From the NCBI GenBank assembly GCA_963601185.1, contig CAVCEE010000017.1, positions 1-59,522 on the forward strand: a stretch of DNA of 59,522 bases, read 5' to 3'. This DNA comes from Limisoma sp963601185 (GTDB lineage: Bacteria > Bacteroidota > Bacteroidia > Bacteroidales > Muribaculaceae). The position numbers and the translations under genes are program-made. Of this stretch, positions 25,578-35,245 are shown piece after piece; within the stretch, counting starts at the first letter, position 1, and the number at the start of each line of letters is the position of its first letter. The notes under the pieces were generated by a model. That model was not told the origin of the DNA. It did not search any database and saw nothing but the letters and a program-made list of their open reading frames with translations.

Positions 25578-28196
25578 CTATTTCTTGCCGGTGATGATAG
25601 CCTTGATGTCGTTGAGTTTGTTGAGAGCCGCCATTGGCGTAAGGTTATTGATGTCTGTGTTGAGGATTTCGTCGCGCACTTGGCTTAGCACCGGGTCGTC
25701 GAGTTGGAAGAACGACAGTTGCACGCCCTTGCCGCCGCTGGTCATCTCCGAGAGACTCTGCGTCGTAGCGTCCTTAGCGTTTGCCGACTCCAGTTGGCGG
25801 AGCACCTCGTTGGCGCGGTTGATGATAGCCGGCGGAAGTCCTGCGAGTTTAGCCACATGGATACCGAAACTGTGTTCGCTGCCCCCCTTCACGAGTTTGC
25901 GGAGAAACACCACCTTGCCGTCGATTTCGCGCACCGACACGTTGAAGTTGGCGATGCGTTTGAACGTCTTCGCCATCTCGTTGAGTTCGTGGTAGTGGGT
26001 GGCGAAGAGAGTCTTGGCGTGGAAACGCTTGTTCTCGTGGATGTATTCCACGATAGCCCAGGCAATAGAGATGCCGTCGTAGGTGCTTGTGCCGCGACCG
26101 AGTTCGTCGAAGAGCACCAGCGACCGCTCGCTCAGATTGTTGAGGATAGATGCAGCCTCGTTCATCTCCACCATAAACGTCGACTCGCCTAGCGAGATGT
26201 TGTCCGACGCGCCCACACGCGTGAAAATCTTGTCGATGATGCCGATGCGAGCGGCGTCGGCAGGCACGAAGCAACCAATCTGCGCCAAAAGCACGATGAG
26301 AGCCGTTTGCCGTAGGAGAGCCGACTTACCAGCCATATTCGGTCCCGTGATCATCATAATCTGCTGCGAGTCGTTGCCCAAATGCACATTGTTGGAGATG
26401 TAGGATTCGCCCGGAGGCAGTTGCTTCTCAATCACTGGGTGTCGCCCCTCCGTAATGTCGATGTCGAGCGAGTCGTTGACATCCGGGCGGTTATAATGGT
26501 TGTCGAGCGACGCGCGCGTGAACGACAACAAGCAGTCGAGTCGCGCAATCAGCGATGCATTTAGTTGGATGGCAGGGATATAAGTAGCCACGTCGGCTAT
26601 CAGTTCGTTAAAGAGACGAGTCTCGATTGACAGGATTTTCTCCTCCGCGCCGAGGATTTTCTCCTCATATTCCTTAAGTTCTTGTGTTACATAGCGTTCC
26701 GCACTCACAAGCGTCTGCTTGCGAATCCATTCCGGCGGCACCTTGTCCTTGTGGGTGTTGCGCACCTCGATGTAGTAGCCAAACACGTTGTTGTATGCCA
26801 CCTTCAGGCTCGGGATGCCCGTGAGTTCGCTCTCGCGCTGCTGGATTTTCAGCAGGTAGTCCTTGCCCGAGAACGCGATTTCACGCAGACTGTCGAGTTC
26901 GTCGTCCACTCCCGGGCGAATCACGTTGCCACGGTTGGTGGCGTTAGGCGCATCAGGGTTCAGTTCGCGCTCGATGCGGTCACGGACAGAGCCGCAGGCA
27001 TTGAGTTGCTCGCCGAAGGAGCGTAGCACGGCATTGTCGGCCTCCTCGCAGTAAGCCTTAACCGGAGCGATGGCGTTGAGCGCATTCTTCATCTGCACCA
27101 TCTCTCGCGGCGATATGCGACCCACTGCCACCTTCGACACCAGTCGCTCCATATCGCCCACCAGTTCCAGTTGCCGCTGCATCAGTTCGCGGCCCTCGCG
27201 GTCCTTGAAGAAATATTCCACCACGTCGAGTCGGTCGTTGATTTGCTTCGTCGACTTCAGAGGGAAAAGCACCCAGCGGTGCAGCAGGCGTGCCCCCATA
27301 GGGCTCACCGTGCGGTCAATCACGTCGAGCAGACTCTTGCCGTCCTCGCCGAGAGGGTCGACCAGTTCGAGGTTGCGCACCGTGAAGCGGTCGAGGCGCA
27401 CGAATTTCTCCTCCTCGATGCGCGACAGGGCGGTGATGTGCGAAATCTGGGTGTGCTGCGTGAGGTCAAGATAGAAAAGTACCGCGCCCGAAGCGATGAT
27501 GGCGTTTGCCATCTTGTCGATGCCGAAACCCTTGAGACTCTTCGTCTCAAACTGCTTCAGCAGCCGGTCGTGGGCAGACTCCTCGGTAAACATCCAGTCA
27601 TCGAGTTCGAAGGTAAGGTACTTAGCCGTGAACGACTGGTCGAAGCGCTTCTTGCACGACCGTTCCACCAGCACCTCCTTCGGAGCGAAGTTGGCGAGCA
27701 GTTTATCTACATAGTCCACCGTGCCCTCCGCTGTTAGGAACTCGCCAGTGGAGATGTCGAGAAACGCCACGCCGCAGGCCGTTTTGCCGAAATGCACCGC
27801 ACCTAGGAAGTTGTTCTCGCGGTAGTCGAGCATATTGCCGTTAATCGCCACGCCCGGCGTCACCAGTTCGGTGATGCCGCGCTTCACCAGTTTCTTGGTC
27901 AGTTTAGGGTCTTCCAACTGCTCGCAGATGGCAACTCGCTTGCCGGCGCGCACGAGTCGTGGCAGATAGGTGTCGAGCGCATGGTGGGGAAATCCAGCCA
28001 GTTCGATGTGCTGACCCGGGCCGTTGGCACGCTTGGTGAGCGTGATGCCCAGGATTTCCGATGCCGTGACGGCATCAGAGGAAAACGTCTCGTAGAAGTC
28101 GCCCACGCGATAGAGCAGGATGGCATCAGGGTGCTTTTTCTTCATCTCGAAGAACTGCTTCATCAACGGAGTCTCAACAATTTTTTTATCTGCCAC
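25578..28196 (-). CDS. mutS: DNA mismatch repair protein MutS
   Basis: 872 residues from a GTG start, the normal length. MutS recognises mismatches and starts repair. The mismatch-reading motif is GDFYETF, with Phe34 and Glu36. Walker A is TGPNMAGKS (about residue 620), and Walker B is VLFDELGRGTSTYDGISIAWA. The C-terminal helix-turn-helix region (ATHYHELNE and beyond) is present. The gene is intact, so there is no sign of a mutator genotype. A promoter on the minus strand lies at 28216-28246. Confidence 0.97.
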   Translation of the reverse strand: MADKKIVETPLMKQFFEMKKKHPDAILLYRVGDFYETFSSDAVTASEILGITLTKRANGPGQHIELAGFPHHALDTYLPRLVRAGKRVAICEQLEDPKLTKKLVKRGITELVTPGVAINGNMLDYRENNFLGAVHFGKTACGVAFLDISTGEFLTAEGTVDYVDKLLANFAPKEVLVERSCKKRFDQSFTAKYLTFELDDWMFTEESAHDRLLKQFETKSLKGFGIDKMANAIIASGAVLFYLDLTQHTQISHITALSRIEEEKFVRLDRFTVRNLELVDPLGEDGKSLLDVIDRTVSPMGARLLHRWVLFPLKSTKQINDRLDVVEYFFKDREGRELMQRQLELVGDMERLVSKVAVGRISPREMVQMKNALNAIAPVKAYCEEADNAVLRSFGEQLNACGSVRDRIERELNPDAPNATNRGNVIRPGVDDELDSLREIAFSGKDYLLKIQQRESELTGIPSLKVAYNNVFGYYIEVRNTHKDKVPPEWIRKQTLVSAERYVTQELKEYEEKILGAEEKILSIETRLFNELIADVATYIPAIQLNASLIARLDCLLSFTRASLDNHYNRPDVNDSLDIDITEGRHPVIEKQLPPGESYISNNVHLGNDSQQIMMITGPNMAGKSALLRQTALIVLLAQIGCFVPADAARIGIIDKIFTRVGASDNISLGESTFMVEMNEAASILNNLSERSLVLFDELGRGTSTYDGISIAWAIVEYIHENKRFHAKTLFATHYHELNEMAKTFKRIANFNVSVREIDGKVVFLRKLVKGGSEHSFGIHVAKLAGLPPAIINRANEVLRQLESANAKDATTQSLSEMTSGGKGVQLSFFQLDDPVLSQVRDEILNTDINNLTPMAALNKLNDIKAIITGKK

Positions 28197-28215
28197 AATT
28201 ATATTATTTAATACA

Positions 28216-28246
28216 CAAAGTTAGAAACTGTTTTCAATTATTCAAA
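28216..28246 (-). promoter_or_regulatory. Bacteroidota promoter for mutS
   Basis: Minus strand TTTG (plus 28243-28246), 19 nt, then TAACTTTG (plus 28216-28223). The GTG start is 19 nt downstream. Confidence 0.7.
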
Positions 28247-28278
28247 ACCGCAGCGGCTTTGCAGAAGGTGGTGTGGCG

Positions 28279-29469
28279 CTATTCAAACAGAGTCCGCAGA
28301 TTCATACACAGGAACTCTTCCGGCTTCACGCCGCTGTCGCCCACAACGAACGACACTGACGGCTTGAAAAGGCTGCGAAACAGCTCCAGTCCCTGTGTGT
28401 ATCCCTCGTTGTTGCTTTTGACCTCAATGGCCGCAATCTTCTTGTTTTTCTTGAGAATGAAATCAACCTCGTTGCTCCCGTCGCGCCAGTAGTACACCTC
28501 AAAACGGTGGACGAAAGCCTCGTTTACTATGTAAGCACCGATTGCCGACTCGAAAATCTGTCCCCACTGCTTTCTGTCGGTTACCGCTTCGGCAAATGAC
28601 ATTCCGCACTGTACCGAGAGCAGGGCGTTGTTGTACACTTGGTACTTTGGCACACTGGCGCGCTTGCGTGCGATGTCCATCGAGAATTTCTGCAAGCCGG
28701 TGACCAGTCCACTGTCGCCGAGTAGATTAAGATAGCCGGCAAGAGTGACTGTGTTGCCGGCATCCTGCAATGTGCCGAGCATCTTAGTGAGCGACAGTAG
28801 TTTGCCTGAATACGACACGCTCAGGTCGAATGTCTGGCGCAACAGGGCAGGTTTGCCGATGGGCGAGTCCATAAGGATGTCCTTGTTGATAGTGGCATCC
28901 ACAATTGCGCCGTCCACATAGTTAACCCAGCGGTCAGGGTCGCCGATGAGCGGTGCTGCGCCGGGATAGCCTCCGTAGTAGACGTATTGCTCCAAGGTCA
29001 TCCCGAAGGCATCGCGCATCTCCGGGTAGCTCCAGTGCCCCATACGGATTTCTTCGTATCTGCCCATCATCGACTCTGCCAGACCTTTTTCGAGAAGTAC
29101 ACGCGAAGAACCCAGCAGCACAACCTTGAGGTTGATGCGGTTCAAACTGTCGGAGTCCCATTCTTTTTTTACATACTCGCTCCAGTTTTTGAGTTTCTGA
29201 ATCTCATCAATGACCAAAATCAATTCTTCCTGTCGATTGGTGCGCATCTGCAGCCGAGCCGATGCCCAGCATTCGCTTATCCACGTGGATGATGTGGTGG
29301 GTACGGTGTCGGCGGAATAAAACAGGAATGGCTTGCTACTATTGTCTAGCACCTGTCGTACAACCGTCGATTTGCCCGTCTGTCGCGGTCCCATAACCAC
29401 CTGAATAAACCTCCGCGGCTCGTCAAGTCGCTTCTGGATGGTGTAATATGTACTTCTTTTGTAATCCAT
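28279..29469 (-). CDS. AAA ATPase with C-terminal DUF4143 (nuclease-like) domain
   Basis: 396 residues from the ATG at 29469; a GTG two codons upstream is also possible. Walker A is GPRQTGKST and Walker B VIDEIQ. The C-terminal DUF4143 region carries FESAIGAYIVNEAF and NEVDFILKKNKKIAAIEVKS, a PD-(D/E)XK-like E...D...ExK arrangement. These proteins are numerous in Bacteroidales and of unknown role. The upstream region holds two identical palindromes at 29511-29552, suggesting specific regulation. Confidence 0.88.
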   Translation of the reverse strand: MDYKRSTYYTIQKRLDEPRRFIQVVMGPRQTGKSTVVRQVLDNSSKPFLFYSADTVPTTSSTWISECWASARLQMRTNRQEELILVIDEIQKLKNWSEYVKKEWDSDSLNRINLKVVLLGSSRVLLEKGLAESMMGRYEEIRMGHWSYPEMRDAFGMTLEQYVYYGGYPGAAPLIGDPDRWVNYVDGAIVDATINKDILMDSPIGKPALLRQTFDLSVSYSGKLLSLTKMLGTLQDAGNTVTLAGYLNLLGDSGLVTGLQKFSMDIARKRASVPKYQVYNNALLSVQCGMSFAEAVTDRKQWGQIFESAIGAYIVNEAFVHRFEVYYWRDGSNEVDFILKKNKKIAAIEVKSNNEGYTQGLELFRSLFKPSVSFVVGDSGVKPEEFLCMNLRTLFE

Positions 29470-29510
29470 AACCACCTTGTTTTAAAGGATATTACTGCGT
29501 ATTTTGTAAA

Positions 29511-29552
29511 ATTACTCAGTGGATTGAGTAATTTTACTCAGTGGATTGAGTA
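29511..29552. repeat. Twin palindromic operator-like repeat
   Basis: The 18-bp unit TACTCAGTGGATTGAGTA occurs at 29513-29530 and again, identically, at 29535-29552. The period is 22 bp, about two helical turns. Each unit is an inverted repeat TACTCA/TGAGTA with a 6-nt centre; the first extends to ATTACTCA/TGAGTAAT. It lies 42 nt upstream of the DUF4143 ATPase start, overlapping where its promoter should be. Confidence 0.7.
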
Positions 29553-29662
29553 GTTTTGTTTTTACGATGCGAATATAATGTAAAAAATCCGATTTTCTGC
29601 ATTTTGCCAGTCGAAATTGCGAAAAAATGTCGTCAGGCGGTGTATGGTTATTCTATTATAAG

Positions 29663-29693
29663 TTGTTGGATTTAAGTTAAATCGTTATCTTTG
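29663..29693 (+). promoter_or_regulatory. Bacteroidota promoter for the GT2 gene, giving a near-leaderless mRNA
   Basis: TTG (29663-29665), 20 nt, then TATCTTTG (29686-29693). The ATG at 29699 follows the box after only 5 nt, close to the expected transcription start. Confidence 0.65.
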
Positions 29694-29698
29694 CCAAT

Positions 29699-30685
29699 AT
29701 GGATAACGGCAGGGATGGAATACGGCTTACGGTTGTGGTGCCTTTCTTCAATGCGAGGCGGCACATTGGCGAGTGTGTCCATTCGCTGATGAAGCAAACG
29801 CTGTCGCACGGCATCGAATATGTGTTTGTCGATGACTGTTCGACCGACGGCACTGCCGACGAGATTGCCGCCATCGTCAACGCCTATCCGCAGCGGCACG
29901 CACAGGTGACAATGCTACGCAACAGTGAAAACCGCGGCAGCGCCTACGCACGGCAGCGCGGTATGGATGCCGCCAGGGGAGAGTTTGTGGTGCACTGCGA
30001 TGCCGACGACTGGATAGAGCCTGACATGTATTCCAAGATGCTGCGCGTGGCAGACTCTACTGGTGCAGACGTGGTGTGCACGCCGTATGTGATAGAGAGG
30101 GCAGGAGGCAAGCATGAAACCGTCAGTTTCCCGTCGCTCGACTATCCGCAACTCAACGATATGCCGCTCGACACCCTCCACTGCTCCCTGTGTAACAAGA
30201 TTGTGCGCCGCAGCGTCATTACCGCCAACGGCATCCGCTTCTTCGAAGGCGTGAATTGCTGGGAAGACCTCGGATCGTGGTTTCGCATAGCCGTCAACAC
30301 GCGCCGCATCGTAATCTATAACCGTCCGTTCTATCACTATCGCAAGGAAACTGCCGACTCCCTCAGCACCGAGAATATGGCCCGCGTGCTCGCCGACCAT
30401 CTGGCTTTCGCCGAGTGCATGGAGCAGTGGTTTGCGACGAAGCCGGAGAGTGTGCGCCGGAGGTATGCACAGTTTATCAGTTTTGCGAAGTTCACCGCCA
30501 AGATAAAGATGCTCCGCGGCCGGCACTGTGACCTCGACCGCTGGAAAAACACATACCCCGAGACCAACAAAGGCATAATGGGCTACCGCAACATCCCTTA
30601 CGCCTACCGGCTATGCTTCTACCTCGCCGACCGTCTGCCACGGTGGATGGTGAAAACTGCGTTTTTTCTCACCGGCAAACTGTAG
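29699..30685 (+). CDS. Family 2 glycosyltransferase
   Basis: 328 residues. The GT-A opening LTVVVPFFNARRHIGECVHSLM, the FVDDCSTDGT motif and the metal-binding HCDADDW (D101-D103) define an inverting GT2 enzyme that uses a nucleotide-sugar donor. The C-terminal part continues through ENMARVLADHLAFAECMEQW to an ending with YLADRLPRWM. It has no transmembrane segment at the start and is probably cytosolic or membrane-associated. The start ATG is almost at the promoter. Donor and acceptor cannot be told. Confidence 0.9.
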   Translation: MDNGRDGIRLTVVVPFFNARRHIGECVHSLMKQTLSHGIEYVFVDDCSTDGTADEIAAIVNAYPQRHAQVTMLRNSENRGSAYARQRGMDAARGEFVVHCDADDWIEPDMYSKMLRVADSTGADVVCTPYVIERAGGKHETVSFPSLDYPQLNDMPLDTLHCSLCNKIVRRSVITANGIRFFEGVNCWEDLGSWFRIAVNTRRIVIYNRPFYHYRKETADSLSTENMARVLADHLAFAECMEQWFATKPESVRRRYAQFISFAKFTAKIKMLRGRHCDLDRWKNTYPETNKGIMGYRNIPYAYRLCFYLADRLPRWMVKTAFFLTGKL

Positions 30686-30743
30686 CACGCGCACTTTTTT
30701 GCAAAAAATCACCCCAAAGGGTGAAAATGTGGCGTTAAATGCC

Positions 30744-30751
30744 TAAATTTG
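30744..30751 (+). promoter_or_regulatory. Promoter -7 box for the RelA/SpoT gene
   Basis: TAAATTTG fits TAnnTTTG, 34 nt before the GTG start. The -33 element is unclear. A TCACCC/GGGTGA hairpin lies just upstream, near 30708-30723. Confidence 0.45.
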
Positions 30752-30785
30752 TGAAATGGCGATTAAAAACTAAAAACAGATTCAC

Positions 30786-33053
30786 GTGGACACGATAGAC
30801 TATAACTCCTTACATCTCACTCCCGAGCAGGAGGACCAGAACATTGAGAACGCGTTTCAGGACGTGCTCAACGGCTATCTGAAGAGCAATCACCGCAAGA
30901 AGGTGGAAATAATCAAGCGTGCTTACGCCTTTGCCAAGGAAGCCCACAAGGGCATCCGCCGGCGTTCGGGCGAGCCCTACATCCTTCACCCTATAGCGGT
31001 GGCGAAGATTGTGAGTCAGGAAATTGGTCTCGGCTCTACGTCGATTTGTGCCGCGCTGCTCCACGACGTGGTGGAGGACACCGAGTACACCGTCGAGGAC
31101 ATCGAGATGAACTTTGGCAAGAAGATTGCCGTAATCGTCGACGGCCTGACGAAAATTTCGGGCGGAATCTTCGGCGACAAGGCATCGGCACAGGCGGAAA
31201 ACTTCCGCAAACTGCTGCTCACTATGGCAGAGGACATCCGCGTGATCCTCATCAAGATGGCAGACCGTCTGCACAACATGCGTACCCTCGGCTCGATGCT
31301 CCCGAGCAAGCAGTACAAGATTGCCGGCGAAACGCTCTACATCTACGCGCCGCTCGCCCACCGTCTCGGACTGTTTGCCATCAAAACAGAACTTGAAGAC
31401 CTGAGTTTCAAGTATCAGCACCCAGAGCAGTACCGCGAGATTACCGAAAAAATAGAGAGGAGCAAGGATAACCGCGAGGAAGCGTTCAAGGACTTTGCCG
31501 CGCCTATCCGCCATAAACTTGATGCTATGGGGCTGCACTACACGCTGTCGACACGAGTGAAGTCAGTCTACTCCATCTGGAACAAGATGGAAACCAAGCA
31601 CGTGCCGTTTGAGGAAATCTACGACCTCTACGCCGTGCGCATCGTCTTCGACTGCGACGAGAACGACAACGAGAAGACCATCTGTTGGGGTATCTACTCC
31701 GCCATCACCGACATCTACAGCCTCCACCCCACACGCACCCGCGACTGGGTGAGCACGCCGAAGGCCAACGGCTACCGCGCCCTTCACCTCACCGTGATGG
31801 GCAACGACGGCAACTGGGTTGAGGTGCAGATACGCAGCCACAAGATGGACGATATCGCCGAGCGAGGCTTTGCTGCCCACTGGAAATACAAGATAGGGGA
31901 GAGCGACGAGGAGTCGGAACTCGAAACGTGGCTCAAGACCATCACCGACCTGCTCAAAGAGCCGGGACCGAGTGCTGTCGACTTCCTTGACACCATCAAA
32001 CTCAACCTCTTCGCAACCGAGATTATCGTGTTCACCCCGAAGGGCGACCTCGTTACGCTGCCCAAGGATGCCACGGTGCTCGACCTTGCCTACAACCTCC
32101 ACTCCGAAATAGGTTCGCACGCCATCGCTGGCAAGGTGAACCACAAACTCGTGCCGATTTCCTACAAGTTGCAGAGCGGCGACCAGGTTGAGGTGCTCAC
32201 CTCCAAGACCCAGCGTCCTGTGCCCGAATGGCGGCAGTTTATCTGCACTGCACGCGCCAAGACACGCCTCGATTCGGCTCTGCGCAAGGAGCGTAAGTCA
32301 GTTTCCGAGAAAGGCGAAAAGATGCTGAAGGCTGTAGTGAAAAACCTGCCTCTCGACGAGTTTAACCGCGTGGTCACCAAGTTGATGGGACACTATCACC
32401 TCTCCACTCGCGAAGAACTCTATCTCGCTCTTGGCAACGGTGTGGCTGAAATCACCGACAACCTCGTGAAAAACCTCACCAAGAAGCAGAGCACCGGGTT
32501 GCTCAACCGCCTGTGGCCGTTCAGCAAGAAGCAGAGCGCAGAGCCGGAAGAGAAACCGGAGGAAAAAGAAGAAACGGCAGAGAAGCCGAAAATCGACACA
32601 AAGAAACTCTATATGCTGCGCACCGTCAACGGCGTGCGCAACTACAAGATAGCGTCGTGCTGCAACCCTATCCAGGGCGACGACGTGGTGGGATATATCG
32701 ACGACAACCAGGAGGTGGTGGTCCACAAGATGGACTGCGAGGTGGCTACCAGGCTGAAGAGCAGTTACGGCAACCGCCTTGTAGCCACGCAATGGGAAGA
32801 GTCGCCGCTCGCCACAACTTTCCTTGCCACCCTATCGGTGGCAGGCATCGACCGCATGGGCATCCTTCAGGAACTCATCCACGAGATTTCCATCAATATG
32901 TCAATCAACATACGCCAACTCAGCATTGAGGCGAACCAAGGACTGTTCACCTGCATGCTAGTGGTGCGCGTCACGGATGCCGACGTTGTGAGCCAACTGT
33001 GCCGCCAGATCAAGAAGATCGACGGTGTGAAATCGGCGGTGAGAACAAGTTAG
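30786..33053 (+). CDS. RelA/SpoT family (p)ppGpp synthetase/hydrolase
   Basis: 755 residues from a GTG start. The order is typical of long RSH proteins: HD hydrolase (about 50-200, with LLHDVVEDTEY and ADRLHNMRTL), synthetase (about 245-365, with RVKSVYSIWNKM and EIYDLYAVRIVFD), TGS (about 410-470, IIVFTPKGDLVTLPKDATVLDLAYNLHSEIG), then helical and ACT regions (about 675-755). The HD residues are intact, so it is probably bifunctional. It makes and degrades the stringent-response alarmone. The PgpH-like gene starts 13 nt later. Confidence 0.95.
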   Translation: MDTIDYNSLHLTPEQEDQNIENAFQDVLNGYLKSNHRKKVEIIKRAYAFAKEAHKGIRRRSGEPYILHPIAVAKIVSQEIGLGSTSICAALLHDVVEDTEYTVEDIEMNFGKKIAVIVDGLTKISGGIFGDKASAQAENFRKLLLTMAEDIRVILIKMADRLHNMRTLGSMLPSKQYKIAGETLYIYAPLAHRLGLFAIKTELEDLSFKYQHPEQYREITEKIERSKDNREEAFKDFAAPIRHKLDAMGLHYTLSTRVKSVYSIWNKMETKHVPFEEIYDLYAVRIVFDCDENDNEKTICWGIYSAITDIYSLHPTRTRDWVSTPKANGYRALHLTVMGNDGNWVEVQIRSHKMDDIAERGFAAHWKYKIGESDEESELETWLKTITDLLKEPGPSAVDFLDTIKLNLFATEIIVFTPKGDLVTLPKDATVLDLAYNLHSEIGSHAIAGKVNHKLVPISYKLQSGDQVEVLTSKTQRPVPEWRQFICTARAKTRLDSALRKERKSVSEKGEKMLKAVVKNLPLDEFNRVVTKLMGHYHLSTREELYLALGNGVAEITDNLVKNLTKKQSTGLLNRLWPFSKKQSAEPEEKPEEKEETAEKPKIDTKKLYMLRTVNGVRNYKIASCCNPIQGDDVVGYIDDNQEVVVHKMDCEVATRLKSSYGNRLVATQWEESPLATTFLATLSVAGIDRMGILQELIHEISINMSINIRQLSIEANQGLFTCMLVVRVTDADVVSQLCRQIKKIDGVKSAVRTS

Positions 33054-33066
33054 TGAAACTTTTGTC

Positions 33067-35088
33067 ATGAGTGATTTGAAGAAAATATTTGCAAGCAAAT
33101 TCTGGATTCACGTGGCATTCTTTGCCGTGGCTGTAATCCTGATTCTCTATTTCGTGCCCGGACGCGCCCACAAGAAGTACGCTTATGAGGTGGGCAAGCC
33201 GTGGATGTCGGCCAACCTCTATGCGCCGGCGCAGATGACCATCGGCTACGATGCCGCCACGGAAAAGATGAAGCGCGACAGCATAAGGGCTCAGTTTGTG
33301 CCTTATTTCACTCACGACAGAACCGTTGAGGCAGAACTGCTGAAAAAGATTGAAGAAACGCCGCTGCTCTTCCGTCAGGAGGCGCGTGCCGCCGTGGAGA
33401 CGGTGTTTGCCGACGGCATCGTCGACAACAATATCTACGACTCCATCCAGAGCGGAAAGTTGACCAAGGTGCGCATCCTTGAGGGCAACGTGGCGAAGGA
33501 CACTATTTCCACCGCCAAGATGCGCTCTGCCAAGCAGGCTTACGAATATGTCGACGCGCGGACGCACATGGCGCTCACCATGTCGACGGTTAACTTCAAC
33601 ACCCTGCTGCGTCCGAACTATGTAATGGACGTGGAGAGTACTGAAAAGTCGTGGAAGAGCCAGTGTCAGACGGTGCTGGGGCTGAGGGTCATCGACAAGG
33701 GCGAGTCGATCATCTCGCGCGGCGAGAAGGTGACGGCGCAGACCGCCCTCGCTATCCAAGAATGCGAAAAGATACTCCGTAACGAGGAAAACACCGGCAG
33801 CCACTATCCCATCCTCGGCTACACCGTGGCGGTGCTCGGGCTGTTGCTGCTGCTCTTCCTCTATCTCTACATCTACCGCCGCCAGTCGATACTCGAGGAC
33901 AGGCGCAAACTATGCTTCGTGCTGTTTATGCTCACGGCAATGACCGTGGCTGGCTATGCGCTGATGCACCGCTTCGTCTATGTGCCGATGCTCATCCCTA
34001 TCACGCTGATACCTGTGGTGCTGGTCACATTCTTCGACTCGCGCACAGCGTTCTTCGTGTCGGTGGTGCAAGTGCTGCTGTGTAGCCTTGTGGAGACAGG
34101 CGAGGCGCAACTCAACTTCATCATCCTTCACCTTGTGGCGAGCATCGTGGCAATCGACTCCCTACAGGAACTCACCAAGCGGTCGCAGTTGCTGCGCACG
34201 GCATTCTTCGTGCTTGTGGCATACTCCGTGACCTATGCGGCAATGCGCGTGATTGAAGACGGCAACGTGTCGCAGATACAGTGGCCAATCTTGCTGTGCT
34301 TCGTCATCAATGCGGTACTCCTGTCGCTGGCTTATGTGATAATATTCGTGTTTGAGAAGGTATTCGGCTTTGTGTCCAAGGTGACGCTTGTGGAACTCTC
34401 CGACATCAATAACCCCCTGCTGCTCGAACTCTCGGAGAAGTGCCCCGGCACGTTCCAGCACTCCGTGCAGTTGTCCAACCTCGTGTCGGAGGCGGCACGC
34501 GAAATCGGAGCAAACTCGCAGTTGGCGAGAGCCGGAGCAATGTACCACGACATAGGTAAGATGAACAACCCGGCATTCTTCACCGAAAACCAGCACGACG
34601 TGAACCCCCACGAACTGCTCACCCCGGAGCAGAGTGCCAAGATTGTGATACGCCACGTGACCGACGGCTTGCGCATAGCCGAAAAGGAGAAACTCCCGGC
34701 AGAGATACGCAACTTTATTATCGAGCACCACGGCAAGAGCGTGACGCGCTATTTCTACAACACCGCTTGCAATAACAACGGCGGCAATCCTGTAGACCCT
34801 GCGCCCTACACCTATCCAGGTCCTAACCCACGAAGCAAGGAAACGTCGCTGCTGATGATGGCGGACGCCACCGAAGCGGCTTCGCGCAGCCTCAAGGAAT
34901 ACAACGACGAGACCATCTCCAACCTTGTCAACAAGATTATCGACGGACAGATAGCGCAAGGCTTGATGAAAGAGTCGCCGCTAAGTTTCCGCGACGTGGA
35001 GACCGTCAAGAAGGTGTTCATAGCACGGCTTCGCACCATGTACCACACGCGCATCTCCTATCCCGAACTGAAGAAGCCAGCCCAGTAG
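33067..35088 (+). CDS. 7TM-HD family phosphodiesterase (PgpH-like, probable c-di-AMP hydrolase)
   Basis: 673 residues. A membrane anchor near the N-terminus (IHVAFFAVAVILILYFV) precedes an extracytoplasmic region of about 200 residues. A seven-helix membrane block follows (about 240-430). The C-terminal HD domain carries TFQHSVQLSNLV, MYHDIGKMNNP (HD near 493) and IIEHHG. This is the architecture of PgpH, which hydrolyses c-di-AMP. Cotranscription with the (p)ppGpp enzyme links two nucleotide second-messenger pathways, which are known to interact in other bacteria. Confidence 0.9.
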   Translation: MSDLKKIFASKFWIHVAFFAVAVILILYFVPGRAHKKYAYEVGKPWMSANLYAPAQMTIGYDAATEKMKRDSIRAQFVPYFTHDRTVEAELLKKIEETPLLFRQEARAAVETVFADGIVDNNIYDSIQSGKLTKVRILEGNVAKDTISTAKMRSAKQAYEYVDARTHMALTMSTVNFNTLLRPNYVMDVESTEKSWKSQCQTVLGLRVIDKGESIISRGEKVTAQTALAIQECEKILRNEENTGSHYPILGYTVAVLGLLLLLFLYLYIYRRQSILEDRRKLCFVLFMLTAMTVAGYALMHRFVYVPMLIPITLIPVVLVTFFDSRTAFFVSVVQVLLCSLVETGEAQLNFIILHLVASIVAIDSLQELTKRSQLLRTAFFVLVAYSVTYAAMRVIEDGNVSQIQWPILLCFVINAVLLSLAYVIIFVFEKVFGFVSKVTLVELSDINNPLLLELSEKCPGTFQHSVQLSNLVSEAAREIGANSQLARAGAMYHDIGKMNNPAFFTENQHDVNPHELLTPEQSAKIVIRHVTDGLRIAEKEKLPAEIRNFIIEHHGKSVTRYFYNTACNNNGGNPVDPAPYTYPGPNPRSKETSLLMMADATEAASRSLKEYNDETISNLVNKIIDGQIAQGLMKESPLSFRDVETVKKVFIARLRTMYHTRISYPELKKPAQ

Positions 35089-35192
35089 GTAAACGGCTGA
35101 AGGGGAGAGTATGGATAAATGCCTCTTAATTTTTATAATCACTTTTTTAATATTTTTTAGATTTAAGTTAGTGTTAGGAAATTAAAAAGCAC

Positions 35193-35200
35193 TACATTTG
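35193..35200 (+). promoter_or_regulatory. Promoter -7 box for korAB
   Basis: TACATTTG, 45 nt before the ATG at 35246. A weak TTAG about 20 nt upstream may serve as the -33 element. Confidence 0.5.
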
Positions 35201-35245
35201 TGAAACTAAATCTATGGGCTGAAAAAACAAACCTGATATAGCAAC

